A DNA stretch of 64,000 nt from positions 2,232,001 to 2,296,000 of the forward strand of contig CAUVYA020000002.1 in the NCBI GenBank assembly GCA_963556045.3, read 5' to 3'. Positions 51,554 through 61,757 of this stretch are shown here, piece by piece (positions within the stretch are counted from its first letter, which is position 1; each line of letters opens with the position of its first letter). The translations under genes were made by a program, and so were the position numbers. The notes under the pieces are model-generated. The model saw nothing but the letters and a program-made list of their open reading frames with translations, did not search any database and was not told the origin of the DNA. This DNA is from UBA4781 sp963556045 (GTDB lineage Bacteria; Chloroflexota; Anaerolineae; Anaerolineales; Anaerolineaceae).

Positions 51554-52987
51554 TTAATATGGTCTTTCAGCATTTTTTATTTTTCGAATTGCCTCTTTGA
51601 AATTCGGCAAATACTCTTCATGTGCGACTAACAGTTCGTCTAAAACCGCTTTGGAATTCGAAAAGGAATTCTCAAGGGGACTTGCCATGAGCGCTTCCAG
51701 CGCTTTTCGATAATCGCCCTCCATGGCTGCTTCAATGGTCAGGATCTCATATTGTTTGGCGGCGTTCACCAGTGCATGCATGTGGCGTTCCATCTTCCCC
51801 ATTGCAAGCGGCCATACTCCTGCGCCGTTGATCAAGCATGGGATCTGCACAACATATTCGCGGGGTATATCGGCAATACTGCCGGAATTGGGGAAATCAA
51901 TGATCTGAACCTCATTGGAGTTGTTGACCATGGCGCGCATCACGTCCAATCCGGCGGCTCCGTATCCGGCACCGCCGCGTGTACCCTGTACAAGACGAAA
52001 GCCGCTCATATCCAGCTTGCGGTACAGTTCAATGGTGATCTTGTCGATCAATTCCACGAATTCGGCGCGCGAATGCAGTTTGCTGAGGTCAACTTCTGCC
52101 AGCACATCTTCTGGAAGCTGCTGCGAGACCATATCGAGCATGGTTTTATTCATTTGATCGTATGCATCCCCACCCTCTATCATTTCATCCATCATATAGT
52201 AATAACGACAGTACATGACTGCAAAGGGCCAGCCGATGGCATCGATCAGATCTCGGGAAAGGAAGAATTTTGACATCGCTCCGCTCATACCCATTTGTTC
52301 CCCCAGTTTCTGAGGAAGCAGGGTCTTTGCTTTTTCGCTGACATCCTCCCCATGCACAAATATCTTCGCCCAGTTGAGGTGATTCAAACCAACAAACTGC
52401 AGGAACACATCCTTTTGTTCCACATCAAAGGCTTCGGCAGTCATTTTCCATGCCATACTGGGCCAGTTGCACAATCCCACAGCCTTGCAGTTGCTGTAGC
52501 GGTAGACAGCCTCGGTGAGCATCCCTCCCGGATTGGCGAGGTTGATCAACCAGGCACCAGGTTTGGCGTGAGTTTCAATGGCTCTCGCGATCTGAACGAT
52601 GGCGGGAATATTGCGCAATCCCATTGCCAATCCTCCCGGAGCCGTTGTTTCCTGCCCTACCATGCTGTATTTGGGCGGGATGGTTTCATCAAGGACTCTG
52701 GCATGCGCTCCGCCCACGCGGATGGTGCTGATGACATAATCGGCATCCTTCACCGCATCCACAAGGTCAGAGGTGAAACGTACTGGAATATCTATTGCAG
52801 CATCCTGCAGGATCTTCTTTACAAAATTACCTACTGCTTCCAGACGATAGGGGTCAATATCCATTAAAACCCACTCCGCGATGGGCAGCTCGTCTTGATG
52901 AGCGATGATCATTTCGGCAAAATCGGGAGTATAGGTGCTCCCTGCTCCAATGCTGACAAGCTTCAGATTTTTGTTCGTGGTATTCAT
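51554..52987 (-). CDS. celF: GH4 6-phospho-beta-glucosidase
   Basis: The 477-residue enzyme has an N-terminal NAD-binding fold (LVSIGAGSTYTPDF near residues 10-22), the motif GLCNWP with a metal-ligand Cys near 172, and GLNHLNW with a His near 206, as in GH4 phospho-beta-glucosidases such as LicH. GH4 enzymes use NAD and a divalent metal in a redox-elimination mechanism. It should cleave the cellobiose phosphate made by the PTS. It overlaps the tetR stop by 4 bases (ATGA). Confidence 0.92.
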   Translation of the reverse strand: MNTTNKNLKLVSIGAGSTYTPDFAEMIIAHQDELPIAEWVLMDIDPYRLEAVGNFVKKILQDAAIDIPVRFTSDLVDAVKDADYVISTIRVGGAHARVLDETIPPKYSMVGQETTAPGGLAMGLRNIPAIVQIARAIETHAKPGAWLINLANPGGMLTEAVYRYSNCKAVGLCNWPSMAWKMTAEAFDVEQKDVFLQFVGLNHLNWAKIFVHGEDVSEKAKTLLPQKLGEQMGMSGAMSKFFLSRDLIDAIGWPFAVMYCRYYYMMDEMIEGGDAYDQMNKTMLDMVSQQLPEDVLAEVDLSKLHSRAEFVELIDKITIELYRKLDMSGFRLVQGTRGGAGYGAAGLDVMRAMVNNSNEVQIIDFPNSGSIADIPREYVVQIPCLINGAGVWPLAMGKMERHMHALVNAAKQYEILTIEAAMEGDYRKALEALMASPLENSFSNSKAVLDELLVAHEEYLPNFKEAIRKIKNAERPY

Positions 52988-53604
52988 TTATTCTCCTTTT
53001 GTTTTTTTGTAATATCGTGGATGTAACCCTGTAAATAAATATCTGAGAAATACTGAAATCCGAGCTGTGAAAAATCATCAGGCAGATCAACGCCCATGAA
53101 ATCGCTGGTCATCATCAAGCCAAAGAAAAGCCCTAAGATCGCCTGGCTGAAGGCGCTGCGTGACAGCCTTTCTGACATGGGATTCTTCGCAAGGTTCTTT
53201 TCTAATTCTTTTTCTGTTTGTGAGAAGACCTCTTTAAAAATCTGGGGCAGGTGGATACCCTGAAATTCGATCAACTCGATCAAGTGCAGTTTGATCAGAT
53301 CTTTTTTCTTCTGCCATTTACCGGAGAGAATGCGAGCAGCGTCTTTGGTGAATTCTTCGGGTGTATTACCCTGGGCTTTGCGAACTGCGGCAGGGATCTC
53401 CCGCCAGGGATGGTAGGTGTTGAGCACTTCAACGAAAATTTCGTCTTTCCCATGAAAGTGGTTGTACATGGCACCGGTTGCCATTCCTACTTCTTCTGCG
53501 ATGGCTCTGGTGCTGGTGGCATGGTACCCCTGCGAGATGAATAACTGGCAGGCGGTATCAATGATCTTATTGCGAGTGGCAATTCCCTTATCGGTTACTG
53601 GCAT
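52984..53604 (-). CDS. TetR-family regulator of the PTS operon
   Basis: The 206-residue protein has the TetR N-terminal HTH (IIDTACQLFISQGYHATSTRAIAEEVGMATGAMYNHFHGKDE, about 14-55) and a helical ligand-binding part. It is the first gene of the PTS operon and overlaps GH4. It likely senses a sugar or sugar phosphate and controls its own promoter; both are inference from position. TetR control of a cellobiose PTS is unusual, since BglG/LicR or GntR types are common. Confidence 0.85.
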   Translation of the reverse strand: MPVTDKGIATRNKIIDTACQLFISQGYHATSTRAIAEEVGMATGAMYNHFHGKDEIFVEVLNTYHPWREIPAAVRKAQGNTPEEFTKDAARILSGKWQKKKDLIKLHLIELIEFQGIHLPQIFKEVFSQTEKELEKNLAKNPMSERLSRSAFSQAILGLFFGLMMTSDFMGVDLPDDFSQLGFQYFSDIYLQGYIHDITKKQKENK

Positions 53605-53625
53605 ACTTATTCCTTGAAATAAAAA

Positions 53626-53641
53626 TGAGCGTTCGTACTTA
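53626..53641. promoter_or_regulatory. Candidate TetR operator
   Basis: TGAGCGTTCGTACTTA, an imperfect inverted repeat around GCGTTCG, lies just downstream of the -10 of the tetR promoter, about where transcription starts. It resembles the TGAxCGTTCx-type sites of several TetR regulators. Confidence 0.35.
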
Positions 53642-53645
53642 AAAA

Positions 53646-53674
53646 ATAATACAAAAATAAATTAGGAATGTCAA
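53646..53674 (-). promoter_or_regulatory. Promoter of the cellobiose PTS operon
   Basis: On the minus strand a consensus TTGACA (53669-53674) and TATTAT (53646-53651) are 17 bases apart, 40 bases upstream of the tetR start. Confidence 0.8.
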
Positions 53675-53714
53675 CAGGTAAAATGAACTTTATGCTTCGA
53701 AATAGGTATTCTGA

Positions 53715-53824
53715 TTATGAAAAATCAGGATGTATCTTCTCGAGGAAAATGGATACCACTTGCGGGTCAAAATGCTTTCCGCTTTGTTCGCGAATATATT
53801 TCAGCGTATCTTCGACAGACCATG
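53715..53824 (-). other. Out-of-frame C-terminus of the HD-GYP protein
   Basis: In the frame one base off, the sequence after the HD-GYP gene reads A-W-S-V-E-D-T-L-K-Y-I-R-E-Q-S-G-K-H-F-D and ends at TAA 53715-53717. This is the standard end of an HD-GYP domain. One missing G near 53825 (AAGCATGG where AAGGCATGG is expected) explains it. Confidence 0.85.
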
Positions 53825-56800
53825 CTTTCGATAGGGGCGGTCGGAAGTCAACGCATCATATACATCCACCACAGCAAAAATTCGGGCTGCCAGCGGGATT
53901 TGATCTCCGGCAAGTCCCTGCGGGTAGCCGCTGCCGTCCCATTTTTCATGGTGGCAGTAGGGAATAACCAGGGCATCCTTCATATATTCGATGGAACTCA
54001 ACAGATGATAGGCGATGGTAGGATGTTCCCTCATCATGATCCATTCATTCTCATCCAGAGATCCAGCTTTGTTAAGGACACTGTCAGAAATACTCATCTT
54101 GCCGATATCATGCAGTAATGCTCCCCTTCGGATATCCTGGATGTGTTCTTCCTGTATTCCCATCAATCGAGCTAACGCAATGGTCATATCTGTAACTCGA
54201 CGAGAATGCCCTTCGGTTTCCTGATCGCGAATCTCAAGAGTGTGTGCCCACCCTTCGATGGTCTCATCGTAGGCTTTAACAAGATTCACGTTCGCATTTT
54301 GCAAACCTATAAAAAGTTCATCGCGATCCATGGCGATGGCTGTTTGTGCGGCAATGGTCTTGAGGATATTCAACCAGTCTTGATTGGCATTGAATTGCTG
54401 ATGATGGAAAACGATCAATATCCCTTTGACCTCATTGTTAATGGTGAGTGGTGCGCTGTGCAGGCTCTTCAAATCTTCACGATCCATGATATCCTGTGAA
54501 GGATTTCTCTCCATATTCCTGATATCTTTTTCGGTGAGTATGCGAGGATCGGACAGCATTTGTGTGATCACATTTGAATCAATTGGGATTTGCTGCAATC
54601 CCGTTTCATCTTCAGAGAAACCAAATTCACTGACGAGATTGAAAATTTGTGATTCTTTTTCATATTTTAGAATGGCGATCGAATCAAAATGCAACAGACG
54701 TTTTGCCTGTTCCACAATTACATTCATAGTGAATTGCAGGTCGAGGCTGCTGTTGATGGTCTGGTCAATGATGCGCAGTGCATCCAATTGATCTACTTTC
54801 TGAAGGGTTTGTTCAAACAGATCGGCGCGCTGCAGGGCATTGGCGGCAATGTTGGCTGCGGCAGTTAATAAGCGCAGATCGTTTTCCCCCAGCTTTCTTG
54901 CGCTGCCGATCCAGAGCAATCCCATCACGCTTTTTTTGGTGATCAGAGGAGCGGCTGCAAGAGATGTGCAGTTTTCCATGAACAGGGCATCTTGTTCAGG
55001 TACATCGTTTTCCAGGGATGTCGAAAGGAATGGTTTTTGGCTTTGAAAAACCTTATAGCTTAAACCCTGCTTAAGCGGTCTTTCCAATCCCTTGAGTTTT
55101 TTCCAATCACCCCGTCCCTCTTCTGTGATAAAAAGCTCCCGCTCGTAATCAATGCTTTGAATGGAGGTGCCTTCCACTTCGAAATATTTAATGAGCGCAT
55201 CCAGCAGGTTTTGAATGATCTGCCTGCGGTTCTCCGCGGTGCGCAGTGCAGCGCTGATTGTGCTGACCATACGCAGCTCACGTTCTCTATGCTCGCGTTC
55301 ACTTACATCACGCAGCACATCAATGTAATGAGTGACATTACCCTTTTCGTCCCTTACAGGTGTGATCAATTGTTCCTGAACGAAATGAGTACCATCTTTC
55401 CTTTTTTGCAGTAATTGACCGTGCCAGATTTTTTCTCGATTCAAGGTTCCACGCATATCTTCATACATCGTTTTTGGGTTGAGATCCGAATCAAGGAGTG
55501 TAGAAATATCCTGCCCGATGCATTCCTCTTTTGTATATCCAACCATCTGACAAAATGCTGGATTTACCCATTCGATAGTATTATCTACACCTGAGATCAC
55601 CATGCCATCAGCCGCGGCATTTAGCGCAGAGGATTGTAAATGCGTGATTTTTTCAGCCTGGACTTGTTCAGTTATGTCGCGAATAAAACCGCCAATTCCA
55701 ACTTCTTTTCCGAGAGGAACCGGGAATTTTCTTGTCTCATAAATGCGATCAGCGAGTGGTTCGATGGTAACGACAACCCGATTTTCCTGCAGTGTTCTTT
55801 CATCGCTTTCCCGGCAGTTTTTTGCGGAGGATTCAGGCATCAGATCGAAATCGGTTTTATTAAGGACTTCATCTTCCGGTTTGTTGAAGAATTTCAGATT
55901 GGCTTCGTTAACCATAATATAGCGAAATTGCGCATCTTTTAAAAAGACCATATCCTGGGTGGCATTGGTCAGTTCACGTAGTTTTTGTTCGCTATTAACC
56001 AATTCAAACTCGAACCTCCGTTGCTCGACAATATTCCAGATAGCATCCATTAATAAGGTAACCTGTAGAATATCTGTTTCTGTATAGGGGTCGGTTTTAT
56101 TTGCAACACCTACCACTGCTACGATTTTTCCTGAAGAGATGATAGGTATGATCAAAAATCGTGAAAGAGCCCCATGTCCTTCAGGAAAGCTTATTTTCAG
56201 GGAATGTGGAACTTTGAAATCATTCAGAACAATAGCTTTTCTCTGTCGTACAGCTTCTCCCCACATGCCGGCTTCTACAAGCTGAAAAGTAGTGACTGGA
56301 TTCTGAATCTGATTTTCGTTCATACCCTCTTTCGACCAGCTGTTGAGCGTGAATAATTGAGTGTCTTCATCATAAAAATAAATGTAGCCCAACTTACTAT
56401 TGGTTAATGCAATAGCTTTTTCCACAGCATGATCATGAAAATCCTGAATATTATTGGATTGGTATTGCAGTATCTCAACCAGACTGCGCAAACGCTGCTG
56501 GTTGGCGTTCATTTCTTCTTCGGCATGTTTTCGATTGGTAATATCATGGATGATTGCAAATAGTAGAGTTTGCCCCTGAACTTTAATGGGACCGCTGAAT
56601 GATTCCACATCTCGAATTTTCCCATTTGCCAATCTGTGTTGAAATTCAAAACGCTTCTGTTTTTTCTTGAATGATTTTTGAATTTCTTTTTCAATAACGG
56701 TTTCGTCTAGAATATTGATCTCTGTCATTTTCTTCCGTAAAAGTTCTTCATGGGACCAGCCGTAATAAGCACTGGCTGCAGGATTGGCATCAATGATCTT

Positions 56801-58588
56801 CCCATCCTTTGGATCTATTAATAACATGACGGTATGATTGTTGTGGAATAAATTACGGAATTTCGCTTCGCTTTCGCGCAATTCTGATGTACGCTTTTCC
56901 ACCATTTGTTTGAGTTGTGCTCGTTGGTTTGTGATGGAATTGATTAACACACTGAGAGAAACTGCGATGATTACCCCACTGAGGATAACGGTGATTGTTC
57001 CTGTATAAGGAAAATAAGCATTGAAGGCTTGACCGGGTTTGTATTCCATAATAAAAACTTGCCCCCCCGAAAAAAATGGGGAACGAATTGGCTCAACCTT
57101 GAATACTGCCTGAAATATCGACATCACCGGATGATCTGGAGTCCATTCACAATTGGACATTTCATTACTAATCAGTAGAGGAATTTCCCCATCCGATTTC
57201 TGATAAAGGCAAAGAAGTAATTGGTCATTGTTGTGATTAACATTGGAAATCTCGCCATCGGCAAAGAGGGTTTCCAGTGAAAAATCGCCGGAAATAAATC
57301 CAACTAAATTCTGTGATCCGGCAGAATAATAGATCGGTTGATACATATTTAAACCATGAGATACTTCAGATTCCTCAAAATATGTAAGCGTTCGTAGCCC
57401 AGATTTAGCAGCTTGAGCAATGGCAGCCCATTGAGTGAGGTCTGATTTGAGATCAAACCCAATCAGTGAGCTGTTCTCTTGTTGTGGTTCAATGAACAGA
57501 ATTGGATAATAATCATCTTGTTCGCCAGGAGCATTAATCTTCCTTCCGCTTGCGGATCGTTGCCAGATGAAAAAATCAGATCGGTCCTGTGATTGAATAT
57601 TCTGCTCCAACTCTAATCTTTTTTCATTTGACACGATAGGAATCCAGCGCCAACTATCCACGATAAGTGATTCAGTAAAAGGCTGAGTGAACGATTTAAA
57701 TTCGCTGCGATTTACTTCTTCACTCCCGGCGAAGAATTGGGATAAATAATCTAATCTTGTGTCAATCGTGAAATTCAGATTAAGCATCATGCTTCTTTTT
57801 TGGATTGCTGCCAGATTTTGGAATGATTCGTGATGGGTTCGTGATTCTGTATAAAACACATGAAAAGTTATGATAGCTGTTAATTGAATGCACACAAAAC
57901 CTGCAAAAAGAGCATTAAGCAGTGGTGCTCGAACAGGGAATCGTCCTTTCAAGTAGAAAAAGAAGTACAATCCCCCGCTTAAAAACATAGTAATGATAAT
58001 GGGAAACAGAGAACTTATTGACCATATCGAAAACCATGGTTCCAGGATTGTAGCTGTTTCAAGGACAGTGAGTGCTGTACCGGTATTTTGATCGATGATG
58101 GGTGAAAAAACGGAAACGTGATTATGATCTTCAGCGAACGGCACAATGACCGTGACAGATTCTCCAGTTGCGAACACATTTTTTATTGCTGTGACAATCT
58201 CGGGGTTAATTGGCTCGTTGACGTCCGTATCGGCTGTGTTTATTTCTTCAGAAGATACCAGTACATGAATATTTCCATCTACTAAACCACCATACAATGA
58301 AATGGAATGATAGTTAGGGAAAACCTGCATGGTCAGATCAAATTGCTGCTGGAGACGCTGATTTTCTGCTAGATTATTTTCAGGGTACGCTGCAGCAATG
58401 TTATTTATTATCCCGGGATTTAATCCTGAAGCAACCATCTCAGATTGATACTGAAAGTCTTCTATTATCAATTTCTTGGTCTCATTCCTTATGAAAATAG
58501 TGAGAATTAACCCTGCAAGAAGAACCAGCAGGAGAGAGATATAAAACCATTTCGAGTATGTGATAGGAGCGTGAGATTTAATAGGCAT
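53801..58588 (-). CDS. Multi-sensor HD-GYP protein with C-terminal frameshift
   Basis: The 1595-residue protein has four membrane helices (about 15-33, 191-212, 223-245, 530-550), a first outside loop, and a CHASE-type sensor (about 255-525). Then follow PAS (575-690), GAF (705-860), PAS (870-975), PAS (985-1100), GAF (1110-1258), GAF (1270-1425) and HD-GYP (from 1435). The HD-GYP residues are present: HSRRV, LLHDIGK, HP-AYHLL, HHEKWDGSGYPQGL and DVYDAL. HD-GYP domains hydrolyse cyclic di-GMP. The frame ends early with RPYRKHGLSKIR; the missing last 35 residues are intact in another frame. No GGDEF domain is present. The gene lies upstream of tetR but ends before its promoter. Confidence 0.85.
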   Translation of the reverse strand: MPIKSHAPITYSKWFYISLLLVLLAGLILTIFIRNETKKLIIEDFQYQSEMVASGLNPGIINNIAAAYPENNLAENQRLQQQFDLTMQVFPNYHSISLYGGLVDGNIHVLVSSEEINTADTDVNEPINPEIVTAIKNVFATGESVTVIVPFAEDHNHVSVFSPIIDQNTGTALTVLETATILEPWFSIWSISSLFPIIITMFLSGGLYFFFYLKGRFPVRAPLLNALFAGFVCIQLTAIITFHVFYTESRTHHESFQNLAAIQKRSMMLNLNFTIDTRLDYLSQFFAGSEEVNRSEFKSFTQPFTESLIVDSWRWIPIVSNEKRLELEQNIQSQDRSDFFIWQRSASGRKINAPGEQDDYYPILFIEPQQENSSLIGFDLKSDLTQWAAIAQAAKSGLRTLTYFEESEVSHGLNMYQPIYYSAGSQNLVGFISGDFSLETLFADGEISNVNHNNDQLLLCLYQKSDGEIPLLISNEMSNCEWTPDHPVMSIFQAVFKVEPIRSPFFSGGQVFIMEYKPGQAFNAYFPYTGTITVILSGVIIAVSLSVLINSITNQRAQLKQMVEKRTSELRESEAKFRNLFHNNHTVMLLIDPKDGKIIDANPAASAYYGWSHEELLRKKMTEINILDETVIEKEIQKSFKKKQKRFEFQHRLANGKIRDVESFSGPIKVQGQTLLFAIIHDITNRKHAEEEMNANQQRLRSLVEILQYQSNNIQDFHDHAVEKAIALTNSKLGYIYFYDEDTQLFTLNSWSKEGMNENQIQNPVTTFQLVEAGMWGEAVRQRKAIVLNDFKVPHSLKISFPEGHGALSRFLIIPIISSGKIVAVVGVANKTDPYTETDILQVTLLMDAIWNIVEQRRFEFELVNSEQKLRELTNATQDMVFLKDAQFRYIMVNEANLKFFNKPEDEVLNKTDFDLMPESSAKNCRESDERTLQENRVVVTIEPLADRIYETRKFPVPLGKEVGIGGFIRDITEQVQAEKITHLQSSALNAAADGMVISGVDNTIEWVNPAFCQMVGYTKEECIGQDISTLLDSDLNPKTMYEDMRGTLNREKIWHGQLLQKRKDGTHFVQEQLITPVRDEKGNVTHYIDVLRDVSEREHRERELRMVSTISAALRTAENRRQIIQNLLDALIKYFEVEGTSIQSIDYERELFITEEGRGDWKKLKGLERPLKQGLSYKVFQSQKPFLSTSLENDVPEQDALFMENCTSLAAAPLITKKSVMGLLWIGSARKLGENDLRLLTAAANIAANALQRADLFEQTLQKVDQLDALRIIDQTINSSLDLQFTMNVIVEQAKRLLHFDSIAILKYEKESQIFNLVSEFGFSEDETGLQQIPIDSNVITQMLSDPRILTEKDIRNMERNPSQDIMDREDLKSLHSAPLTINNEVKGILIVFHHQQFNANQDWLNILKTIAAQTAIAMDRDELFIGLQNANVNLVKAYDETIEGWAHTLEIRDQETEGHSRRVTDMTIALARLMGIQEEHIQDIRRGALLHDIGKMSISDSVLNKAGSLDENEWIMMREHPTIAYHLLSSIEYMKDALVIPYCHHEKWDGSGYPQGLAGDQIPLAARIFAVVDVYDALTSDRPYRKHGLSKIR

Positions 58589-59000
58589 ATGTTTCTACTC
58601 TATGGTTGTGTGTACTGAGTATTGTAAACAGGCAGGGTTTGATGAAAGTGCGTAATAAGAATACCGGATAAATGAATAAGAGGGGAACTGAACCTGGTAT
58701 TTTCTCATATACAATCGATATTCTGATCAAGAAATCTTGGATCTTTAACTATAAAAAATAGAAATTTCTTTGGTCCTCAATATGGATTATTATACAAGTT
58801 TCTGAATAGAAATCATACTGTTACAACTCTACTTATCATCGCTAACGTATTGAGTATTAGATTGTGTAAACTCCAAAAAGGGACAGGGATGAGATAAAAT
58901 GAGTAGCGATAAACTACAATTAAACCTGAAAAAGGGGTAATCTTTATCAAATACATATTACAGTAGAAATAGTTTTTATCTTAAGATAATATATTTCGGA
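58589..59000. other. 412-base AT-rich intergenic region
   Basis: This lies between the divergent HD-GYP and VTT genes. I see no open frame with a good start, no strong hairpin and no convincing promoter, although it must hold promoters for both neighbours. TA-rich stretches near 58985 may serve as -10 elements. Confidence 0.4.
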
Positions 59001-59573
59001 ATGAGGAATCAAGTGGAAATTGGTCAAACACTGCAAAAAATACCGAGTTGGGTTAAAACCACTCTGATTATCGTCTTTATTACTTGTATTGTGGTTTTTC
59101 TAAAATTCTTCGACATGGCGTATGTTAAAGAATTCATGTGGGATAATCCACAACTCAGTCTGATTATCAGTTTTGCCATCTATTTTCTAACAAGTTTTAC
59201 TTTTATTCCCTCTTCACCATTAACAATTTTTATGTCGATATTAAGTGGTCCATTGCTGGCTATCACAGTTGCTGTGGTTGCAAACACAATATCTGCACTG
59301 GTACAGTATTATTTGGGTACCACCCTTAAAGATGTGAAGGATTTCGATAATGTTCGAAATAAAATGCCGGCTTTCTTACAAAATCTCCCCATTAATTCCC
59401 CTCTCTTTTTATTAATCGGCAGGGTAATTCCCGGGGGAATGCGCGGGTTGAGTGTTATTTGTGGTTTCCATCATGTGCATTTGAGCACCTATATTTGGAC
59501 CACGATTATTATGTATTTGCTCAATTCAATCGTTATCGTTTTCGGCGGGATAGAATTGATCGAGCTGATATAA
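59001..59573 (+). CDS. VTT-domain (TVP38/TMEM64-like) membrane protein
   Basis: The 190-residue protein has about five hydrophobic segments and the VTT (SNARE-associated/DedA-like) core: LTSFTFIPSSPLTIFMSILSGPLLAITVAVVANTISALVQYYLG, and then LLIGRVIPGGMRGLSVICGFHHV. VTT proteins are thought to move lipids across membranes. The gene lies 90 bases before a membrane phosphodiesterase-like gene on the same strand. Confidence 0.82.
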   Translation: MRNQVEIGQTLQKIPSWVKTTLIIVFITCIVVFLKFFDMAYVKEFMWDNPQLSLIISFAIYFLTSFTFIPSSPLTIFMSILSGPLLAITVAVVANTISALVQYYLGTTLKDVKDFDNVRNKMPAFLQNLPINSPLFLLIGRVIPGGMRGLSVICGFHHVHLSTYIWTTIIMYLLNSIVIVFGGIELIELI

Positions 59574-59663
59574 ATCGAAGTTTTCTATCTTCGATCATGA
59601 AATTAGTATGATTTGATGCCAATAAGTTAATGAAAGGAAGATAATCTTCTATCAGGAAAATAC

Positions 59664-61709
59664 GTGAACACTACAGATCGCATTAAGCAGTACATCACTA
59701 TTGTAGCAGTACAAGCCATAACCTTGCTGGTTTTATCGCGATTAGAAGGATTACAAATCGAATCTCTTTATGGCACAATAGGAATTGCCATCGCTTATCT
59801 ATTGGCGAATGTTATTTACTGGTGGTCTTTTATCAACTTTTTTTCTTACCTGCCGGTCTGGCTTTACCCTTTAATTACCTTTGTCGTATCTGGCATACTT
59901 ATGATGGCGCTTGGGAATTTGATGCCGGGAATCGTCATCACCGATGTTGGAGCCAGTTTGCGTATTATTGTGGTGCTTTCCGGCGTAAGCGCTGTTCTAT
60001 CTGGCGTCCTTTCATTGAAGATTGATCAGCAATTTGATCGATGGATCACACGGAGACTTGTTGCCAGGCATGAGAAACCGATCCAGACGGAAGTGCCAGG
60101 TTTCCTTTTCCTTGAGATCGATGGGCTGAGTGAAGAAGCTTTGCATGAAGCCTTGAATTCAGGTCATCTACCCACGTTGCAGCGCTGGATAGATCAGGGA
60201 ACCCATGAGATCATCCAATGGGAAACGGATTTTACTGCCCAAACCGGAGCGATTCAATCAGGGATTTTACTGGGAAATAATGAGAACATTCCTGCCTATC
60301 GCTGGTGGGATCGCAGCCAGGCTCGTTCCATCAGATCGGGAAATTTTCAGGATGCGCATGAAATTGAGAAGATGTTAAGCACTGGGGAAGGATTATTATC
60401 GGGGGGAGGCGCTTCACGAACCAATATGTTTTCCGGCGATGCCGATGAATCGTTGTTCACGATCAGTACCGTACTAGATCGTGATCGTGGAACAGGTCCG
60501 GGATTCTATATGTTTCTGGTGAATCCATTTGTAATAGGGCGCTTGATAACAAGATTTCTTTCTGGAGTAGTGCAGGAATGGTGGCAGGCATTACGCCAAA
60601 AAATTCGTCATGATCAACACACCATCAATGCGCGCAACTTTTTTTATGGATTCATACGTGCTGCCGAATCGCGAATCATGCAGGAGATCACCACCTATCT
60701 TGTCAGCAGCGACATACTGCGCGGGATACCGGCAATCTATACAACCTATGCAGGTTATGACAATATCTGCCACTACGCCGGATTGAAAACCCCGGAAGCA
60801 GTAGAGAGCTTGACCGAGATCGACCGATTTTTTGCACGCCTGGAATATATCACTGAACGAGCACCACGTCCTTATCACATCGTTGTGTTATCAGACCACG
60901 GGCAGACGAACGGAGGCACATTTAAAAATGTACATGGCATCAGTTTCAACCAGCTGATCAGGAATTCCATTTCGGATGACAAAGATGTGGTAGATAACAT
61001 TGATGTTGACGAAGCCAGGGATCATATTAATGCATTTCTCAATGAATCGGTTCAGGCGGATACGCGTACCGCAAGTGTTTTACGCACCATGGTGCGCAGT
61101 AAAATGCATGATGGTGTGGTTGAGGTGGGTAGAAAAGAGAAAACAAGAAAGGCTGACAACGATGAACGTTATACATCTGATGATGAGCCTTTGATCGTGT
61201 ATGGTTCCGGTTGCGTAGGGCTGGTATATTTTACCGAATCGAAAGAGAGATTAACCTACGAATCAATTCAGCAGAAGTACCCTGACCTAATCTTAAGCCT
61301 GGTTCAACACGTAGGTATTGGGTTTGTAATGGTACGTTCTTCAGAAAACGGCGATCTGATCCTTAGCAGGGGCGGTATCTATTATCTGGATAATGATACG
61401 TACGAAGGGGAAAATCCGTTGAAAGATTTTTCTCCTCACGCTGCTGATCTGCTTCGGAGAGAGAATTCTTTCCCGAATTGTGCGGATATCGTTATCAACA
61501 CCCGTTATGACCCACAAACGCAGGAAATGTGCGGTTTTGAAAACCAGGTCAGCCATCACGGCGGATTCGGTGGACCGCAGAGTTTTCCGTTCATTTTATA
61601 TCCCACTGTTTTGCCATACGAAAAAGAACCGCTTATTGGCGCAGTGCAGGTACACCGACTTTTAAAAGGCTGGCGGGAGATGGAGCAATCCGGTAAAGCG
61701 GATGAATGA
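59664..61709 (+). CDS. Membrane protein with alkaline-phosphatase-superfamily domain
   Basis: The 681-residue protein has four N-terminal membrane helices (about 10-125), similar to the four-helix holin-like domain often annotated as phage holin. A large alkaline phosphatase/nucleotide pyrophosphatase-type domain follows: FLEIDGLSEEAL (metal Asp), TDFTAQTGAIQSGIL (Thr nucleophile), TYAGYDNICHYAG, VVLSDHGQTNG and SHHGGFGG, giving all metal-ligand positions. It probably hydrolyses a phosphodiester or pyrophosphate on lipid or glycan. The start at 59664 is GTG. The pairing with a VTT gene supports a lipid or envelope role. Confidence 0.82.
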   Translation: MNTTDRIKQYITIVAVQAITLLVLSRLEGLQIESLYGTIGIAIAYLLANVIYWWSFINFFSYLPVWLYPLITFVVSGILMMALGNLMPGIVITDVGASLRIIVVLSGVSAVLSGVLSLKIDQQFDRWITRRLVARHEKPIQTEVPGFLFLEIDGLSEEALHEALNSGHLPTLQRWIDQGTHEIIQWETDFTAQTGAIQSGILLGNNENIPAYRWWDRSQARSIRSGNFQDAHEIEKMLSTGEGLLSGGGASRTNMFSGDADESLFTISTVLDRDRGTGPGFYMFLVNPFVIGRLITRFLSGVVQEWWQALRQKIRHDQHTINARNFFYGFIRAAESRIMQEITTYLVSSDILRGIPAIYTTYAGYDNICHYAGLKTPEAVESLTEIDRFFARLEYITERAPRPYHIVVLSDHGQTNGGTFKNVHGISFNQLIRNSISDDKDVVDNIDVDEARDHINAFLNESVQADTRTASVLRTMVRSKMHDGVVEVGRKEKTRKADNDERYTSDDEPLIVYGSGCVGLVYFTESKERLTYESIQQKYPDLILSLVQHVGIGFVMVRSSENGDLILSRGGIYYLDNDTYEGENPLKDFSPHAADLLRRENSFPNCADIVINTRYDPQTQEMCGFENQVSHHGGFGGPQSFPFILYPTVLPYEKEPLIGAVQVHRLLKGWREMEQSGKADE

Positions 61710-61757
61710 TGGGATATACGGGTTGATTAAAGGTTTATCCTGAGAAGGAGAACAAAA

